From the NCBI RefSeq assembly GCF_003991355.1, contig NZ_RCSU01000008.1, positions 62,001 through 126,000 on the forward strand: DNA of 64,000 nt. The letters run 5' to 3'. Positions 62,728 to 64,000 of the stretch are shown here, one piece after another. The stretch is from Pseudoflavitalea rhizosphaerae. Its GTDB lineage: Bacteria; Bacteroidota; Bacteroidia; Chitinophagales; Chitinophagaceae. The notes under the pieces are model-generated. The model was not told the DNA's origin. It did no database searches and worked only from the letters and a program-made list of their open reading frames with translations. The position numbers and the translations under genes were made by a program. Position 1 is the first letter of the stretch. Every line of letters starts with the position of its first letter.

Positions 62728-64000
62728 ATGAGAACCCGAACCCAGCCCTATTCGTCATTGCTTTGTACTTTTCTGATTCTCTTTTTCCATTTTATTGTTC
62801 AGGCCCAGCCGAAATGCGGATTTGACCAGGTGCACCAGCGGCTTCTGCATCAATCCCCGGACTATAAACAGCAAACCTCTCAAAACGATCAGCGGATCCG
62901 TCAGTGGCTGCAGGAAAAGCAGGCTGCCGGAAGAGTTGCGCCGGATGGCCGGGTGGCCAATGGTTCAGAAACCATTTATGAAATCCCTGTTGTGATTCAT
63001 GTAATGCACACAGGAGGTTTGGTTGGTACGCAGTATAATCCTGATAATGCACAACTGACGGGAATGATCGATTACCTGAACCAGTCGTTCCAGGCCACCT
63101 GGGCTGCTTATTCAGACCCGTCCGCGGGAGGAACAAGAGTTCCCTTCCGTTTTGTGCTGGCGCAACGCGCGCCGGATTGTACGCCCACCACGGGTATTGT
63201 GCGGGTAGATGCCAGCTCCGTTCCAGATTATGCGAGTTATGGTATACGTGTACAATCAACTACCGGCGCTATCGAGCAGGACCTGAAAGCTATGAGCATC
63301 TGGCCTTCCAATCAATATTACAATATCTGGATCGTGAACAGGATTGAGGGAAAAGATGGTTATGCAGGAACTGTGGGACCTTTCATTGCCGGATATGCGT
63401 ATTTCCCGGGAGCACATGCAAACCGCGATGGGACTGTAATGCTGGCTTCGCAGGCTATGGCAGGGCAATCAACGCTCCCGCATGAAATGGGGCATGCATT
63501 CAATCTCTACCATACCTTTCAGGGAGCAAACGGCACCAATTGCCCTACCAATGGGGATTGCAGCCAGGAAGGCGACTTGGTTTGCGATACAGATCCTACC
63601 AATGAAGAAGCTTTCTTTGCATGTCCTTCAGCGGTTGCGGTAAACCCCTGTACCGGCACTACATGGAACGGACAACAATTCAATTTCATGCATTACACTT
63701 CCTGCGCCGACCAGCGGTTTACACCAGGTCAACGAGACAGGATGATCGCTTCTGTAAATACCGTTCGTGTTGGACTGCTTACGTCTGCAGCACTCACGCC
63801 TGCGCCTGCATTAATGGTAAGACCAGCTACCTGTGAGCCAACCTCCATTACTTTCTCCGAGAATCCCTATGATATGGGGCCGGTAAGGATCCAGTTCAAT
63901 ACATTGGACGATTCCTCGCTTTCGTATTCCGGTGATTTTCGCTTCTATCAGGACAATACCTGTAACCTGGGCACTGCAGTGCTGGAGGGACAATCCTATG
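62728..64000 (+). CDS. Secreted M43-family zinc metalloprotease, 3' end outside window
   Basis: At least 424 aa, open at the window end. Signal peptide (about 1-26), propeptide-like part to about 85, then the catalytic domain. Zinc site H252-E-x-x-H256-x5-H262 in HEMGHAFNLYH, with a Met-turn in FNFMHYTSC (Met321) and paired cysteines, all typical of pappalysin/cytophagalysin (M43) proteases of Bacteroidota. The sequence after about 350 starts a separate beta-rich domain, PTSITFSENPYDMGPV. Secreted, probably degrades extracellular proteins. Whether it ends in a secretion tag cannot be seen. Confidence 0.92.
   Translation, partial: MRTRTQPYSSLLCTFLILFFHFIVQAQPKCGFDQVHQRLLHQSPDYKQQTSQNDQRIRQWLQEKQAAGRVAPDGRVANGSETIYEIPVVIHVMHTGGLVGTQYNPDNAQLTGMIDYLNQSFQATWAAYSDPSAGGTRVPFRFVLAQRAPDCTPTTGIVRVDASSVPDYASYGIRVQSTTGAIEQDLKAMSIWPSNQYYNIWIVNRIEGKDGYAGTVGPFIAGYAYFPGAHANRDGTVMLASQAMAGQSTLPHEMGHAFNLYHTFQGANGTNCPTNGDCSQEGDLVCDTDPTNEEAFFACPSAVAVNPCTGTTWNGQQFNFMHYTSCADQRFTPGQRDRMIASVNTVRVGLLTSAALTPAPALMVRPATCEPTSITFSENPYDMGPVRIQFNTLDDSSLSYSGDFRFYQDNTCNLGTAVLEGQSY

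Noticed and set aside
1-64000. CRISPR arrays, insertion sequences or prophage
   Set aside because: No regularly spaced repeats, transposase or phage structural genes were seen on either strand.

Overview
The window comes from a Bacteroidota chromosome, most likely a soil-type Chitinophagaceae (Chitinophaga/Niastella-like). Reasons: two SusC/SusD pairs each preceded by a FecR anti-sigma factor and an ECF sigma factor, STN domains on both SusC proteins, many lipoproteins, TlpA-type thioredoxins, an M43 (cytophagalysin-type) protease, and several upstream TAnnTTTG boxes, the -7 element of the Bacteroidetes primary sigma factor. No transposase, integrase, phage gene or CRISPR array was seen. The family-level assignment is inference.

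Layout. 1-2.5 kb: end of a ROK protein and two orphan lipoproteins facing a shared terminator. 2.7-13.8 kb (minus strand): sigma factor, FecR, SusC, SusD, DUF4843 lipoprotein, PKD-like lipoprotein and a double-thioredoxin TlpA protein, a nutrient-uptake operon with trans-envelope signalling. 13.8-14.2 kb: non-coding stretch with a long inverted repeat. 14.2-16.2 kb: flavin monooxygenase and a lipoprotein made of two similar halves. 16.4-25.1 kb: copper/silver handling locus (DUF305, HYC_CC_PP, CusA-type RND pump broken into two overlapping frames, TolC-type channel, two tandem adaptors, DUF3347), then an MFS exporter.

26.7-32.4 kb: small stand-alone genes (GyrI-like/DinB fusion, serine hydrolase, GNAT, AraC regulator, VOC, NADAR, DUF2200). 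32.5-37.1 kb: an A+T-rich patch with a one-module adenylation-carrier-reductase synthetase and a single seven-bladed propeller lipoprotein, lying on the 3' side of a tRNA-Pro(CGG) gene with its own terminator. 37.6-38.4 kb: an RRM protein and a TfoX-like protein.

38.6-45.7 kb (minus strand): second sigma/FecR/SusC/SusD locus. 45.9-52.0 kb: a second RRM protein, a full-length ROK repressor, and divergently two tandem GH89 alpha-N-acetylglucosaminidases with the best promoter of the window. The ROK protein is the obvious candidate regulator and the neighbouring SusCD a candidate importer, but neither link is proven.

52.0-62.5 kb: mixed accessory genes: a PRISE-type reductase divergent from an AraC regulator with a palindrome on its start codon, a possible 38-aa membrane peptide, a C-terminally truncated phytanoyl-CoA dioxygenase-like gene, an imine-reductase-like oxidoreductase, another AraC regulator, a nitrilase-family hydrolase, YdeI-like, DUF3050, TPR, DUF2004 and pentapeptide-repeat proteins. 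62.7 kb to the end: N-terminal part of a secreted M43 zinc metalloprotease that runs out of the window.

No clearly undescribed multi-gene system is visible. The strongest leads are the solitary A-T-R synthetase in its A+T-rich patch, the split CusA with its four-base overlap, the long inverted repeat at 13.8 kb, and several small operator-like palindromes and short ORFs.
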